Shown: positions 6,775-17,726, numbered from the stretch's first letter. The stretch is 64,000 bases of DNA from Alkaliflexus imshenetskii DSM 15055 (GCF_000517065.1 NZ_KI912105.1:3469958-3533957); one strand, 5' to 3'. The notes: generated by a model from the sequence alone, not told the origin. Numbers and translations: made by a program.

Positions 6775-8316
6775 ATGGAGTATTTTTCTGACCAGATGGC
6801 CAATGCTCATATTCTAAATCAGTTTTGGCTGACGTTTTTGCTGGTGATTTCCATGGTGCTGGTGTCACGTACCATTGTGGCCGGAACGCGCTATTCACCA
6901 ATCTTGATTATTGTGGTTTTTGGATTGCTGATGGGATACGTTCTGGTGAGTACCGGAATGGGAACTCCCGGCCTGAGTGAGTTTCCTATTGTTGACTTTA
7001 CCAGCAAGGTGACCATTACCGCATTAAGTGCCTCTTTCTTCGTTGGCGGACAGGAGATTCGCAAACTCATCTCCAAACAGAAGATTGACCTTACGGATAT
7101 TGTTGAGCCATCAACCGACGAGATGTTTCTGGGTACTAAATTCACCCAGTTCATGTTTCTTATTCGTGCCTTTTTTATCCTTATCGGTATTGAGTCTATG
7201 AAGCGAGTAATTGTTGGATACAACAACAACGAGCCGCTTGATAGCTTTTACCCACTATTAGGATACCTTGGTTTGGTTGGTTCAATTATCTTGATTGATT
7301 ATCGTGCAAAAATTACCAACAAACCGGTTTATATCCGGAAAGGTGTGATTGAAACGGCTCTTATTCTTGGCGTGCTGGTGCTCTCATGGCATGTGGCTAA
7401 ATTGATTCGTCCGGTAATTGCATTACCCGAGATTTTCTTTGCCATGATATTGTCCGTGACTTTGGGTATGATTTTCTCCAAATGGAAGTTTGGACCCACC
7501 ATTCGTTCATTGCTCTTTGCCGGAATCCCGGTGGTGCTGGCAGCCAACTTTATGGTAGGCGGCTCGCGCATTGCCGAGGCTTTTTCGCTTACCGGAATGA
7601 ATGCAGTGCTCTCTTTTGGCTTTTTTGGACAGCTCCTTTGGATGTTTGGAGGATTAACATTATTGATACTTCTCGGACGCGCAAATCACATGCGTAACCT
7701 GGCGCCAGGTATGGCCGGTTCATTGTCGCACTCAGGACTAACAGGTGCTTGTACGGCTGGTGACCTGGGTTATGAGGCGCAGGTGAGAGCACCAATTATG
7801 ATTAACATCCCATTTGTAGGTCATATTTTTGTGTTTTCGATTCTGGCTGCAAGTGCATCAACCGGAAAGTTGCTGATTCCATACACCATTGCAATTATTG
7901 GGTTTGGACTTCTTTTCACCTTCCTTGCCTTGCGAACTTTGCGTACTGCCAATGGAACCGAAGAGAAGGAGATTCGCGGTTTGATGCTCTTCTCGCTGGG
8001 ATGGCAGTTGGTAGCCGTGTTTGGCGGTCTCTTTATTCTCAATATTATTGGTGACATGAGCCTCGACAATGCTGTGATGGCCAACTCTTCCGCAATTTCT
8101 CACTTTGGACTTTTTGCTGCCATTCAGGGTGGCATGTTTGGTGAGCAGGCGGCAGGACTAATCGCTTTTGTGTTTGCGATGCCATTCCTGGTGCACCCTC
8201 TGGTGTTTGGCATATTTGGTAAAACAGCCGAAAACAATGGTATAATGCCGCGTAATATTGTCTTCATTCTTGCAGCAATTGGTCTTATGGGCGTTTTATA
8301 TGCCATTTTCTTTTAG
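6775..8316 (+). CDS. Polytopic membrane protein of unknown function
   Basis: 513 residues with roughly 12-13 hydrophobic segments spread over the whole length. I do not recognise the family. Seen in the sequence: a hydrophilic loop at about residues 98-118 (ISKQKIDLTDIVEPSTDE) and a Gly-rich, probably functional loop near residue 305-335 (HMRNLAPGMAGSLSHSG, then GACTAGDLGYEAQVRAP). Another Gly-rich segment lies near the C terminus (AAIQGGMFGEQAAG). Re-entrant small-residue loops of this kind occur in ion-coupled carriers, so a transporter is a reasonable guess but only that. It has its own terminator at 8340-8375 and no functionally related neighbours. Confidence 0.7.
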   Translation: MEYFSDQMANAHILNQFWLTFLLVISMVLVSRTIVAGTRYSPILIIVVFGLLMGYVLVSTGMGTPGLSEFPIVDFTSKVTITALSASFFVGGQEIRKLISKQKIDLTDIVEPSTDEMFLGTKFTQFMFLIRAFFILIGIESMKRVIVGYNNNEPLDSFYPLLGYLGLVGSIILIDYRAKITNKPVYIRKGVIETALILGVLVLSWHVAKLIRPVIALPEIFFAMILSVTLGMIFSKWKFGPTIRSLLFAGIPVVLAANFMVGGSRIAEAFSLTGMNAVLSFGFFGQLLWMFGGLTLLILLGRANHMRNLAPGMAGSLSHSGLTGACTAGDLGYEAQVRAPIMINIPFVGHIFVFSILAASASTGKLLIPYTIAIIGFGLLFTFLALRTLRTANGTEEKEIRGLMLFSLGWQLVAVFGGLFILNIIGDMSLDNAVMANSSAISHFGLFAAIQGGMFGEQAAGLIAFVFAMPFLVHPLVFGIFGKTAENNGIMPRNIVFILAAIGLMGVLYAIFF

Positions 8317-8339
8317 TCGCAAGGTTTAATTTTTAACCG

Positions 8340-8375
8340 ACACCCCGGAAGATATACGCTTTCGGGGTGTTTTGT
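8340..8375 (+). terminator. Rho-independent terminator
   Basis: Stem ACACCCCG (8340-8347) with CGGGGTGT (8363-8370), followed by TTTGTTT. It ends the transcript of the membrane protein gene that stops at 8316. Confidence 0.85.
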
Positions 8376-8513
8376 TTCTACGGATATGAGAGTGTTTTTA
8401 AAAGATTTTCATTTGATAAATGGTTATCTTTGGGGAACTTTTCACTTTGTTAGCATTCTGCGGGTCGTTGAAATAGGGAAGTGGCAGACAAACAGAAATC
8501 AATTCACAAACAG

Positions 8514-9155
8514 ATGCATCGTTTAATCGTCAAACTGATTCTTATTTTCATGGCAGGGGTTATTTTCTCTTGTGGTTCGTCTAATTCGCATTTATCCTTA
8601 AAATCTGGCGACATTTTATTCACAGGGCCAGCACAATCAGAGGCAGGTAAATTGTCATCGGCTATTGATGAGGTGACTCAAACGCATCAGAACACAAACT
8701 ACACCCACATGGGTATTGTGGAGGTGGCAGAACAGGAGGTGTTTGTTATTCACGCCGACCCTAAAAATCGTGTTTGTCGCCAACCTTTGAACCAGTTTCT
8801 GGTGAATCATCCTTTTGTAGATGTTTACCGGTTAAAGGGCACGTTTGAGCATCATATACCACAAGCCATCGAAAAGGGTAACTTCCTTTTAGGCCTGCCT
8901 TACGACGAAGCATACATTATTGGTGGTAACAGGCATTACTGTTCCGGACTTATTTATACATTGTTTGACAACGATTCCATATTTACTCTTGAGCCAATGA
9001 CTTTTATTGATCCCTCAACCGGTGATTTTCACACCTTGTGGGTTGAGCATTACGATCGTTTAGGCATTGAAATCCCCGAAGGACTGCCTGGTTGCAACCC
9101 AAATGGGATGGCTGTTTCTGATGCAATATACTTTCTCGGTTCTTTAAAACAGTAG
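8514..9155 (+). CDS. YiiX/YebB-like permuted NlpC/P60 lipoprotein
   Basis: About 213 residues from the ATG at 8514, which gives the lipoprotein signal MHRLIVKLILIFMAGVIFSC. A GTG at 8481 adds 11 residues and is less likely. The mature part resembles the YiiX/YebB group of circularly permuted papain-fold amidases. It has SGDILFTGP near the N terminus, the His-containing NYTHMGIVE motif, and the later Cys in HYCSGLIYTLF, the permuted order of catalytic residues. Members are thought to act on amide bonds in lipids or peptidoglycan; the substrate here is unknown. It lies alone between a terminator and the convergent DUF1080 gene. Confidence 0.8.
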   Translation: MHRLIVKLILIFMAGVIFSCGSSNSHLSLKSGDILFTGPAQSEAGKLSSAIDEVTQTHQNTNYTHMGIVEVAEQEVFVIHADPKNRVCRQPLNQFLVNHPFVDVYRLKGTFEHHIPQAIEKGNFLLGLPYDEAYIIGGNRHYCSGLIYTLFDNDSIFTLEPMTFIDPSTGDFHTLWVEHYDRLGIEIPEGLPGCNPNGMAVSDAIYFLGSLKQ

Positions 9156-9320
9156 TAATTGAGGGTTTTGGTTTTGAGCAACTACTTTGATGTTGAGACG
9201 AAAAGCATCCGGTATAACCATTCACACAATTACTCATAGGGCTAAATGAAGAATAGGCCAGAGAGAACTTTTATCCATCTGGCCTATTCAGGTATTATTG
9301 TGGGGATTTTTACCCGGTTG

Positions 9321-10097
9321 TTATTCCAGTACCTTTATTTTGATGTTTCGGAACCATACATCATCGCCATGATCCTGAAGACCGATATATCCCATGCGGT
9401 TTTCACCACCTGCATTGATAAACTCTTCCCATCCGGCAAATTTGCTGTTGGCAATCATCTCTTCCCATGCTGGCGTCCACAAGTGGTATTCCAATACGTT
9501 TTGGTCATTCTGAAAATGAACCACAGTACCTTTGAAAACTATCACACTTCCGGTATTCCACTCACCATAAGGGTTTGAATTTTGTGGCTTGGCCGGAATA
9601 AGGTCGTAGAGTGAAGCCGACATGCGGTTGCCATCTTTTCCCAAACGTGCGTCAAGATGGTTTACGTTGTCCAAAATCTGGTATTCAGGAGATGAGCGCC
9701 AGATAGGCAAATCTTCAATTTCCTGCGCCAGATAGAATACGCCGCTGTTACCGGCCCGTGAAACTTTCCAGTCAAACTTCAATTCAAAATTCTGGAACTG
9801 ACGGTCGAAAATGATGTCTCCACCATCCATTGAACCGGCCTCTCCTGCGCCTGAACCACTTATTTTGATGGCATCGTCATCAATGCTCCAGGCAGTTGGG
9901 ATGTCAGTACGGCCATATCCGCGCCAGCCGTTAAATGTGGTGCCGTCGAACATCAGAATCCATCCATCTTCTATCTCTTGTTGGGTAAGAGCATTAAGTT
10001 TTGGGGCTTCTTCAGCTGCTTTTTTTGAAGCACCTGAACCGCAGGAACTCATTACAAATGCGCCAGCTACTGCCAGCATGAAAACTACTTTCTTCAT
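9321..10097 (-). CDS. DUF1080 (3-keto-disaccharide hydrolase type) lipoprotein
   Basis: 258 residues, lipoprotein signal MKKVVFMLAVAGAFVMSSC. The mature part is a single DUF1080 domain of concanavalin-like beta-sandwich type. Hallmarks are GWILMFDGTTFNGWRG, FELKFDWKVSRAGNSGVFY, SPEYQILDN, GEWNTGSVIVFKG, and a C-terminal GYIGLQDHGDDVWFRNIKI. Members of this family have been shown in gut Bacteroidota to cleave 3-keto-glycosides made by Gfo/Idh/MocA oxidoreductases. The gene lies 27 bases downstream of such an oxidoreductase on the same strand, so the pair is probably one transcript and one pathway at the cell envelope. The actual sugar is unknown. Confidence 0.9.
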   Translation of the reverse strand: MKKVVFMLAVAGAFVMSSCGSGASKKAAEEAPKLNALTQQEIEDGWILMFDGTTFNGWRGYGRTDIPTAWSIDDDAIKISGSGAGEAGSMDGGDIIFDRQFQNFELKFDWKVSRAGNSGVFYLAQEIEDLPIWRSSPEYQILDNVNHLDARLGKDGNRMSASLYDLIPAKPQNSNPYGEWNTGSVIVFKGTVVHFQNDQNVLEYHLWTPAWEEMIANSKFAGWEEFINAGGENRMGYIGLQDHGDDVWFRNIKIKVLE

Positions 10098-10124
10098 AAA
10101 AATATCTGTTTTGGGGATTTAATA

Positions 10125-11606
10125 TTACTTAGGCATTTCCGGCAAGGTCCAGCCTTTTCTGTATTTGTGATTGATTAGTTCAGCTGCAAAATCCTTTGCT
10201 TTGACAGGCTCTGTCCAGGTTTTGGCAAAGGTGGGATGCCCATCTCTGATTTCAAAACCATCTTCGATAACTGTGCGGATGGTTTCATCATCGCCGATGT
10301 TGGTAAAACGCATGTTTACGCCATCCCAATGAAGCTCCTTGTTAAGGGCTTGCAGGCGAACTGCCAATACCCCCATCACCACCATTTCGTTGAACGGGCC
10401 GGCTTCGTTGAAGGCCGATGATGGCTGTACACGACTTTCTGGACTCTCCTTACAGGCTCTTACCCAATCCATTTCATGACTGAGGGCTATGCGACGCTCT
10501 GTTTTAGGTGCATTGGGTACTCTGCCTGATAGCAACCATGGCTGACGACCGTAACAACCCACATGCAGAATATCTTTGGTGCCATAGAACAATACACCAC
10601 CACCCTGAACGTTCATGTCTTTACCGGCAGGCCAGTTGGCTGGTTTCAATGGTTGCAGACCACCATCATACCAATGAACTTCTACTTCGGGCATGCGCAC
10701 TTTGCCTGCTCTTGGACGGGCAGGGAATACCATGCGAACTTTTTGTGCTACAGGGGCACTGTCGTTAAGCAGAAGGGTTGAACTTCCTTGTACTTTTGAT
10801 GGATAGCCCAGATTGAGACCTTTAAATACCGGATGTAGAATGTGACAAGCCATGTCGCCCAATGCGCCAGTGCCATAATCCCACCATCCACGGAAATTCC
10901 AGGGTGTATAAATTTCATTGTAGGGACGCATTTTGGCTGGTCCAACGAACAGATCCCAATTCAGATAATCAGGAACCCACTGTCCTTGTTTTGGAGTATT
11001 AAGCCCCTGTGGCCAGATGGGACGATCAGTAAAGGCTTCAACTCGTGTTACTTCGCCTATTTCGCCATTCTGAATCCACTCTTTTACCAGTGATACGCCT
11101 TCCTCAGATGCGCCCTGGTTGCCCATTTGGGTCGCTACTTTGTATTTTTCAGCGAGTTTGGTAAGAAGTCTTGATTCGTAAACTGTATGTGTCAGTGGTT
11201 TCTCAACATACACGTGTTTACCCATTGTAATAGCAGTAGCTGCAATAATTGCATGCGTATGGTCGGCAGTGGCTACCATCACGGCATCAATCTGGTCGCC
11301 CATCTCTTCCAGCATCTTACGCCAGTCCCAATACTTTTTTGCTTTGGGGAAATAATCGAAGCAGTTTTTAGCATATCTCCAATCCACATCGCAAAGCGCC
11401 ACAATCTCTTCGCTTTCCAAGTTTTTTAGAACGGCGAAACCGCGTCCGCCTACGCCAACTCCGGCAATTCTCAGTTTGTCTCCGGGGGCTCTTTTGGCCG
11501 GACGTGCCGGCTGGGTTGCCATGGCTACATTAGGCAGAATGCTTAGTCCTACTGCTGCAGCTCCACTCTTTTGAAGGAAGTCCCTTCTTCCGATTTTTGA
11601 ACTCAT
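10125..11606 (-). CDS. Tat-exported Gfo/Idh/MocA family oxidoreductase
   Basis: 493 residues. A twin-arginine signal (residues 6-13, GRRDFLQKS, then a hydrophobic Ala/Gly/Leu segment to about residue 30) indicates export of the folded, cofactor-loaded enzyme. The Rossmann motif is GVGVGGRGFAV (near residue 50), and the family motif EKPLTH is near residue 135. The C-terminal domain contains YNEIYTPWNFRGWWDYGTG and GALGDMACHILHP, the usual His-bearing segment of the sugar dehydrogenase active site. Exported members commonly oxidise sugar hydroxyls (for instance C3 of a glycoside) with tightly bound NAD(P). Together with the downstream DUF1080 hydrolase it could oxidise and then split a glycoside. 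An inverted repeat at 11668-11699 lies upstream. Confidence 0.9.
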   Translation of the reverse strand: MSSKIGRRDFLQKSGAAAVGLSILPNVAMATQPARPAKRAPGDKLRIAGVGVGGRGFAVLKNLESEEIVALCDVDWRYAKNCFDYFPKAKKYWDWRKMLEEMGDQIDAVMVATADHTHAIIAATAITMGKHVYVEKPLTHTVYESRLLTKLAEKYKVATQMGNQGASEEGVSLVKEWIQNGEIGEVTRVEAFTDRPIWPQGLNTPKQGQWVPDYLNWDLFVGPAKMRPYNEIYTPWNFRGWWDYGTGALGDMACHILHPVFKGLNLGYPSKVQGSSTLLLNDSAPVAQKVRMVFPARPRAGKVRMPEVEVHWYDGGLQPLKPANWPAGKDMNVQGGGVLFYGTKDILHVGCYGRQPWLLSGRVPNAPKTERRIALSHEMDWVRACKESPESRVQPSSAFNEAGPFNEMVVMGVLAVRLQALNKELHWDGVNMRFTNIGDDETIRTVIEDGFEIRDGHPTFAKTWTEPVKAKDFAAELINHKYRKGWTLPEMPK

Positions 11607-11667
11607 AGGTGTAATAAATATTAGATTGAACTTGTGTGAACTCGTTGCAATTAATTACACGCTCAGA

Positions 11668-11699
11668 CACTCAATCTGTTCCGGAAAGACGATTGAGTG
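11668..11699. promoter_or_regulatory. Perfect 9-bp inverted repeat, candidate operator
   Basis: CACTCAATC (11668-11676) and GATTGAGTG (11691-11699), spaced by 14 bases that contain the palindrome TTCCGGAA (11679-11686). It lies 62-93 bases upstream of the oxidoreductase start codon. No T-tract follows in either direction, so it is more likely an operator or leader structure than a terminator. Confidence 0.5.
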
Positions 11700-11908
11700 G
11701 ATCGATATGATTCAAGATGAGATTTTCAGACCAAACGCTAAATTAATATAATTTTTCATTTTGTGCACCTTTTTGTTTGTTTGTTTTTAACGGAGTATGA
11801 CGATACAACGCAATGAGGTTCTCTAAACGTTTCTGGACGAGTACCATTCAGTTCACTTAATTAGCACCGTTATAGTTGATAAAAGTTTATGTTCGAAAAT
11901 AAGAAGCA

Positions 11909-11939
11909 CAAAAAAAGCTGCCCCGTTTCCGAAGCAGCT
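11909..11939 (-). terminator. Rho-independent terminator of yidC
   Basis: On the minus strand, the stem AGCTGC/GCAGCT (11934-11939 with 11916-11921) is followed by seven T. It lies 25 bases past the yidC stop codon. Confidence 0.75.
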
Positions 11940-11963
11940 CTATAATTGATTTTCTGTGAATGG

Positions 11964-13823
11964 TTATTTTTTCCTTCCTTTCAATTGATGTTGCTGTTTG
12001 GACATACTTTCCAAACGCTGTGCAAACTTAGATTTTTTTACAGGTTTCTTTTGGTGAGCCTGTATTTTCTTGAGTAGCAGTTTCTCATCCACAAACTGAC
12101 GAATCAGTACGGTTTGACCTATTGTGATCAGGGTAGAGATGAAATAGTAGTAACTCAATCCTGATGAGTAGCTGTTGAAGAAGAACAGGAACATCACAGG
12201 CATCATATACATCATCCCTTTCATACCTGGCATCTGGTTGGTCGATTGTGTCAGTTCGGTGTTCATTTTGGTGTACACAATGTTTGTAGCAGCCATCAAT
12301 AAAGTGAAAAGACTCACGTGCGCGCCATAAAATGGAATGTTGAAGGGCAGATCCAATATGGAATCGTAGGTTGATAAGTCGGTGGCCCAAAGGAATGCTT
12401 CCTGACGCAGTTCAATTGACGTAGGAAAAAACCGGAACATGGCAATCAGAATGGGCATTTGCAGTAACATAGGCAAACAACCTCCCATGGGATTTACTCC
12501 TGCCTTGCGATATAGAGCCATCACTGCTTGCTGACGCTCCAGTGCTTTATCTTTTGGTATCCGCTCGTTTATTTCATCTATCTGTGGCTTCAATACCTTC
12601 ATTTTGGCCGATGAAATATAAGATTTATATGTGAGCGGGAACAATACTATCTTGATGAGTATGGTAAGCAGAAGGATGATGATTCCATAATTGGTGATGT
12701 AGCGCTCCAAAAAGTTGAACACCGGAATTACGGCAAATTTGTTTATCCATCCTAAAATACCCCAGCCTAATCTAATCAATCCATTAAGTTCAAGCTCTTT
12801 CCCATATTTATTTAGGGTATAGAAGTGGTTTGGACCAAAGTAGAAGCGGAAATCAATCTGCTGGTTGGTGGTAAAGTCAACAGGAACAACGGCTTCAGTC
12901 TTATTGTATTTCAAATAAGGGCTCTCTTCGTTTTCTTCTATTTGGGTGGATACTTGTGCACTGGCAAAGGCTTCATCAGCAATAAATACAGATGAAAAAA
13001 ACTGACTTTTAAAAGCAACCCAGTGAAGCTTTGTGCGCAAATCTTTTTCGTCGTTACGTCTTGGCTTTAACCAATCAACTTCATCCTGGAAAAATTTGAA
13101 GTAGAGACCTGAATGCTCTTGTTCAAATGAACGCCCTTTTTCAAAAGCGGGCATCTTCATTTCCCAATTGAAATCAATAGATCCTCTGGGCGTGGCCATG
13201 AGGTTTGTTAGGTTTTCAGTTTTTACACTGAAATTGGTCATGTATTCCCCCTCGGGCAGAGTGTATATAAAGGAGAGTTTTTCGCCGTGCTCAGTGCCGA
13301 GCGTAAAAACAACTCCGTTCGCAGTTTTTTGTGTAAGGTCGAAGTATAGATTGTTGGTGTTGAAAACCCTGGTGTTGTGTGTAAATGAAAAACCGAACTT
13401 ATTGTCATCACCATCAAATAGTATGAGGGGTTTTCCGTCGTGGGTTTTGTAGTGCTTAAGTTCTACTGAGTATATGCGTGCACCTTTGTTGGTAAAGGTG
13501 ATTGCGATATTCTCATTTTCGATGGTATGAAATGATTGTTCGCCCGAAACAAATGGTGCTATTTGTCCATACATCTGACGCATACGGTTCTCCACGAGGG
13601 TGTCCGGCGCTTCGTCATGTTGAAGAACAATGCTTGTTTTTTCTGCTTCGTTGCGGATTTCGGCTGTAAGCCTTTCCTGCTCTCTCAGCATCTCCACGCG
13701 CTGGAGTGAATCCCGCTGTTGACGAATGGCTTCAACTTGCTCTTGTGATGGTTTGTTGATAAACCAGAATCCAACCAGGATTAACATTATCAGGACAAGT
13801 CCCGTTATCGAATTTCTATCCAT
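11964..13823 (-). CDS. yidC: Membrane protein insertase YidC
   Basis: 619 residues, typical for the Gram-negative long form. An N-terminal transmembrane anchor (about residues 7-24) is followed by a large periplasmic domain (about 25-360). The conserved five-helix insertase core comes next (about 370-590), with NYGIIILLLTILIKIVLFPLT, the cytoplasmic hairpin SAKMKVLKPQIDEIN and the GGCLPMLLQMPILIAMF segment. A basic C-terminal tail (KKPVKKSKFAQRL and a final KGRKK) fits ribosome contact. It inserts and folds inner-membrane proteins, with or without SecYEG. It lies 38 bases downstream of pyrG on the same strand, an order common in Bacteroidota, and is probably co-transcribed with it. It ends at the terminator at 11909-11939. 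Confidence 0.97.
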   Translation of the reverse strand: MDRNSITGLVLIMLILVGFWFINKPSQEQVEAIRQQRDSLQRVEMLREQERLTAEIRNEAEKTSIVLQHDEAPDTLVENRMRQMYGQIAPFVSGEQSFHTIENENIAITFTNKGARIYSVELKHYKTHDGKPLILFDGDDNKFGFSFTHNTRVFNTNNLYFDLTQKTANGVVFTLGTEHGEKLSFIYTLPEGEYMTNFSVKTENLTNLMATPRGSIDFNWEMKMPAFEKGRSFEQEHSGLYFKFFQDEVDWLKPRRNDEKDLRTKLHWVAFKSQFFSSVFIADEAFASAQVSTQIEENEESPYLKYNKTEAVVPVDFTTNQQIDFRFYFGPNHFYTLNKYGKELELNGLIRLGWGILGWINKFAVIPVFNFLERYITNYGIIILLLTILIKIVLFPLTYKSYISSAKMKVLKPQIDEINERIPKDKALERQQAVMALYRKAGVNPMGGCLPMLLQMPILIAMFRFFPTSIELRQEAFLWATDLSTYDSILDLPFNIPFYGAHVSLFTLLMAATNIVYTKMNTELTQSTNQMPGMKGMMYMMPVMFLFFFNSYSSGLSYYYFISTLITIGQTVLIRQFVDEKLLLKKIQAHQKKPVKKSKFAQRLESMSKQQHQLKGRKK

Positions 13824-13861
13824 TTTATCTTGTTACTTATACTTTGTTTTGTTGTTCGATA

Positions 13862-15493
<1,632 letters not shown>

Positions 15494-15595
15494 TTAAAAT
15501 TTTACATGACAATGCACGGGGCATGTTCTGTTAGTTCGGTCTGGATAACAGATTGTTAGAGTGTTTTTACCCCTGATGCAAAAAAAATTAAGTGA

Positions 15596-15603
15596 CAAAG
15601 GTA
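15596..15603 (-). promoter_or_regulatory. Promoter -7 element of pyrG-yidC
   Basis: The minus strand reads TACCTTTG, matching TAnnTTTG. A TTG lies about 23 bases upstream, longer than the usual 19-20, so the -33 assignment is weak. Confidence 0.5.
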
Positions 15604-15765
15604 ACAAAATCATTTCTAAAATTTTTCAACCACTGCCAGATGTTTCAAAACATCATATCTATTAGGTTGCATGATAAACCGTTTGATTTTTTGTCATAGT
15701 TTAAAAAAATGCCCGCTACTCAATCAATACGCTTTGCAACTTTACCACCCTGAGAGGTTATATAA

Positions 15766-15796
15766 AAGGGTTGCAGTTTGTCTCTCTGCAACCCTT
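15766..15796. terminator. Rho-independent terminator downstream of the DUF349 gene
   Basis: Perfect 11-bp stem, AAGGGTTGCAG (15766-15776) with CTGCAACCCTT (15786-15796), and a 9-base loop. On the minus strand TTTTATA follows; on the plus strand a T-tract follows further on. Confidence 0.85.
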
Positions 15797-15827
15797 GGCT
15801 TTCTTTTTTTTAATGGTTCGTGATGAT

Positions 15828-17726
15828 TTATAGCATCTCGTCAATCAAATCAAGTTTTTTGTTGAGCAACTTAATGTTTCGTTTTCCGTTTTCAATTTTG
15901 TGTTTGAAGTCACGTACCAGAGCATCAGAGTTTTTTGATTTGGCGAAGAATCCAATGTTGTTCTCCCACAATACAATGTCATTCTCTAGTTGCTTGAGTT
16001 TGGTCATTATTTTGTTGCGTTCCTGTCCAATTTTCTCGTTAAACTGGCTGGTTGCTTTCCAGTTTTCCAGCTTGTTTCTGAATTTTTGCAGGTTTTTATT
16101 TACTTCATCCAGATTCAGATGGTCAAATTTTTGATTGATGATGTTTCTGAACTCTTGGTTTATACGCTCTTTGTCCTGAATGGGCACAAAACCAATTTCC
16201 GACCAGCGGCGTTGAAACTCCTGTAGGGTAGAGAAGCATTTTTCGCTGTCCTCTTCCATGTTAAGCTGTTTCAGCTCTTCAATTATCTCTTCTTTCAGTT
16301 TCAGATTGCTGGCTTGCTCTTCATCTATGTAGCTGAAAAACTGCGATTTTCTATCGAAGAAGTAGTCACAGGCCTCTCTGAAACGTTTCCAGATGGCATC
16401 CGATTGCTTGCGTGGTACCGGTCCAATCTCTTTCCATTTTTTCTGGATGCGAATAAATTCGTCGGTGGTTTTTTTCCAGTCGTGACTCTCTTTCATCGCC
16501 TCTGCCTGAATGCAGAGTTCTGTCTTTAGTTGAAAGTTGTTTTGCTGATCTTCTTTGTATGATTTAAAGTAATCCCTTTTTTTGTTGAAGAACTCATCAC
16601 ATGCTTTGCGAAAACGATCATAAACCTGATTGTTCTCTTTCTTTGGGGCAAAACCTATTGTTTTCCATATTTGCTGTAGGTCAATTAGTTGCTTGCTTTT
16701 GTCTTCCCAATCGCGTGGCGAAACAATGTCATCTTTAATGAGCGCTTCAGCCTTTTCACAAAGTTCTGTTTTAGCCTCAAGATTTTTCTTAAGTTGGTTC
16801 TTTAAGGATTCAAAGTGTTCTTGTTGTTTCTGATTGATTTTGGCTGTAGCAGCTTTAAAACGTTCCCACAGCTCTTCCTTCTTTTCGCGCAGAACGGGGC
16901 CTATTTCGCGCCATTGGTCATGATATTTCTGGAGTGTTTTAAACGCTTTTACCGGAGATGTTTCCAAAAGCAGTTCTTCGGCTTTTTCGCAAAGAGCCAA
17001 TTTTGCTTCGCAGTTTTTCTTTAAATCAAGATCCCGAAGTTCATTGTTTATCTTTATGTAATTATAGAAGTTTTCTACGTGCAGGTGAAATGTCTCCCAA
17101 AGGTCGTGAAGTTTGCTTTGTGGCACAGGTCCAATTTCGCGCCATTTTTGTTGCAGCGTTCTGAATTCATGAAAAGTGTCATTAAGAGATTCCTGACGGT
17201 TCACCAGGTCTTTAATGGCTTCAATCACCTCATATTTGGCCTGCAGATTTTTCTCTTTCTCGTGTTCTTGCGTTACCCGCTCTTCATCTCGCTTGGTTCT
17301 GTATTCGTAAAGCAGTGCTGAGAACTCCTTTTGTGTCATATCGGGTTGGGGCGAAAAATTCTCTTCGGCCTCTCCCGATTCCAGAAACTTTCTTCGCTGT
17401 TCATCCTCAATCTCTTTGGAGGCCTCATCAAAAACTTCGCGAATGACATCTACATGCTCTTTTATTTCAGAGATGGGATGATTGCGTAACAGTTTTTTAA
17501 AGGCATCGGTAAGTTGCTCCCTCGAGAATGATGCGTAATCGGTATCTTCAACAGGAGCGACTTCTTCCTGATGCTTTTCATGCGTATGCTCAGTGGATTC
17601 TGATGCGTGAATGTTATCGCCCTGCATTTCTGCATTATCAGAGGGTGCAGGGGTATCGCCGGAAGAGTGTTCCGTGTTCAAATTCAACCCGTCCAGGGAG
17701 GATTTGTTTAGTTCATTAGCTTCCAT
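15828..17726 (-). CDS. DUF349 repeat protein
   Basis: About 632 residues from the ATG at 17726; a GTG two codons upstream is also possible. The first 90 residues are acidic and disordered-looking. The rest is highly charged, predicted mostly helical or coiled coil. It contains five copies of the DUF349 signature W-[RKS]-x-I-G-x-x-[PL]: WREIGPVPQ, WREIGPVLR, WKTIGFAPK, WKEIGPVPR and WSEIGFVPI, spaced 70-80 residues apart. No signal peptide or membrane segment, so it is presumably cytoplasmic. The function of DUF349 proteins is not established. It is transcribed alone and ends at the terminator 15766-15796. Confidence 0.9.
   Translation of the reverse strand: MEANELNKSSLDGLNLNTEHSSGDTPAPSDNAEMQGDNIHASESTEHTHEKHQEEVAPVEDTDYASFSREQLTDAFKKLLRNHPISEIKEHVDVIREVFDEASKEIEDEQRRKFLESGEAEENFSPQPDMTQKEFSALLYEYRTKRDEERVTQEHEKEKNLQAKYEVIEAIKDLVNRQESLNDTFHEFRTLQQKWREIGPVPQSKLHDLWETFHLHVENFYNYIKINNELRDLDLKKNCEAKLALCEKAEELLLETSPVKAFKTLQKYHDQWREIGPVLREKKEELWERFKAATAKINQKQQEHFESLKNQLKKNLEAKTELCEKAEALIKDDIVSPRDWEDKSKQLIDLQQIWKTIGFAPKKENNQVYDRFRKACDEFFNKKRDYFKSYKEDQQNNFQLKTELCIQAEAMKESHDWKKTTDEFIRIQKKWKEIGPVPRKQSDAIWKRFREACDYFFDRKSQFFSYIDEEQASNLKLKEEIIEELKQLNMEEDSEKCFSTLQEFQRRWSEIGFVPIQDKERINQEFRNIINQKFDHLNLDEVNKNLQKFRNKLENWKATSQFNEKIGQERNKIMTKLKQLENDIVLWENNIGFFAKSKNSDALVRDFKHKIENGKRNIKLLNKKLDLIDEML

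Larger units (their letters stand above)
11607..11963. other. Intergenic region with an inverted repeat and the yidC terminator
   Basis: 357 bases without a gene. It holds a perfect 9-bp inverted repeat (11668-11699) upstream of the minus-strand oxidoreductase, an AT-rich middle (11735-11800), and the hairpin 11916-11939 that ends yidC. I saw no good TAnnTTTG element on the minus strand. Confidence 0.6.

Noticed and set aside
11668..11699. Inverted repeat as terminator
   Set aside because: There is no T-tract on either side and it lies upstream of a gene start rather than downstream of a stop.
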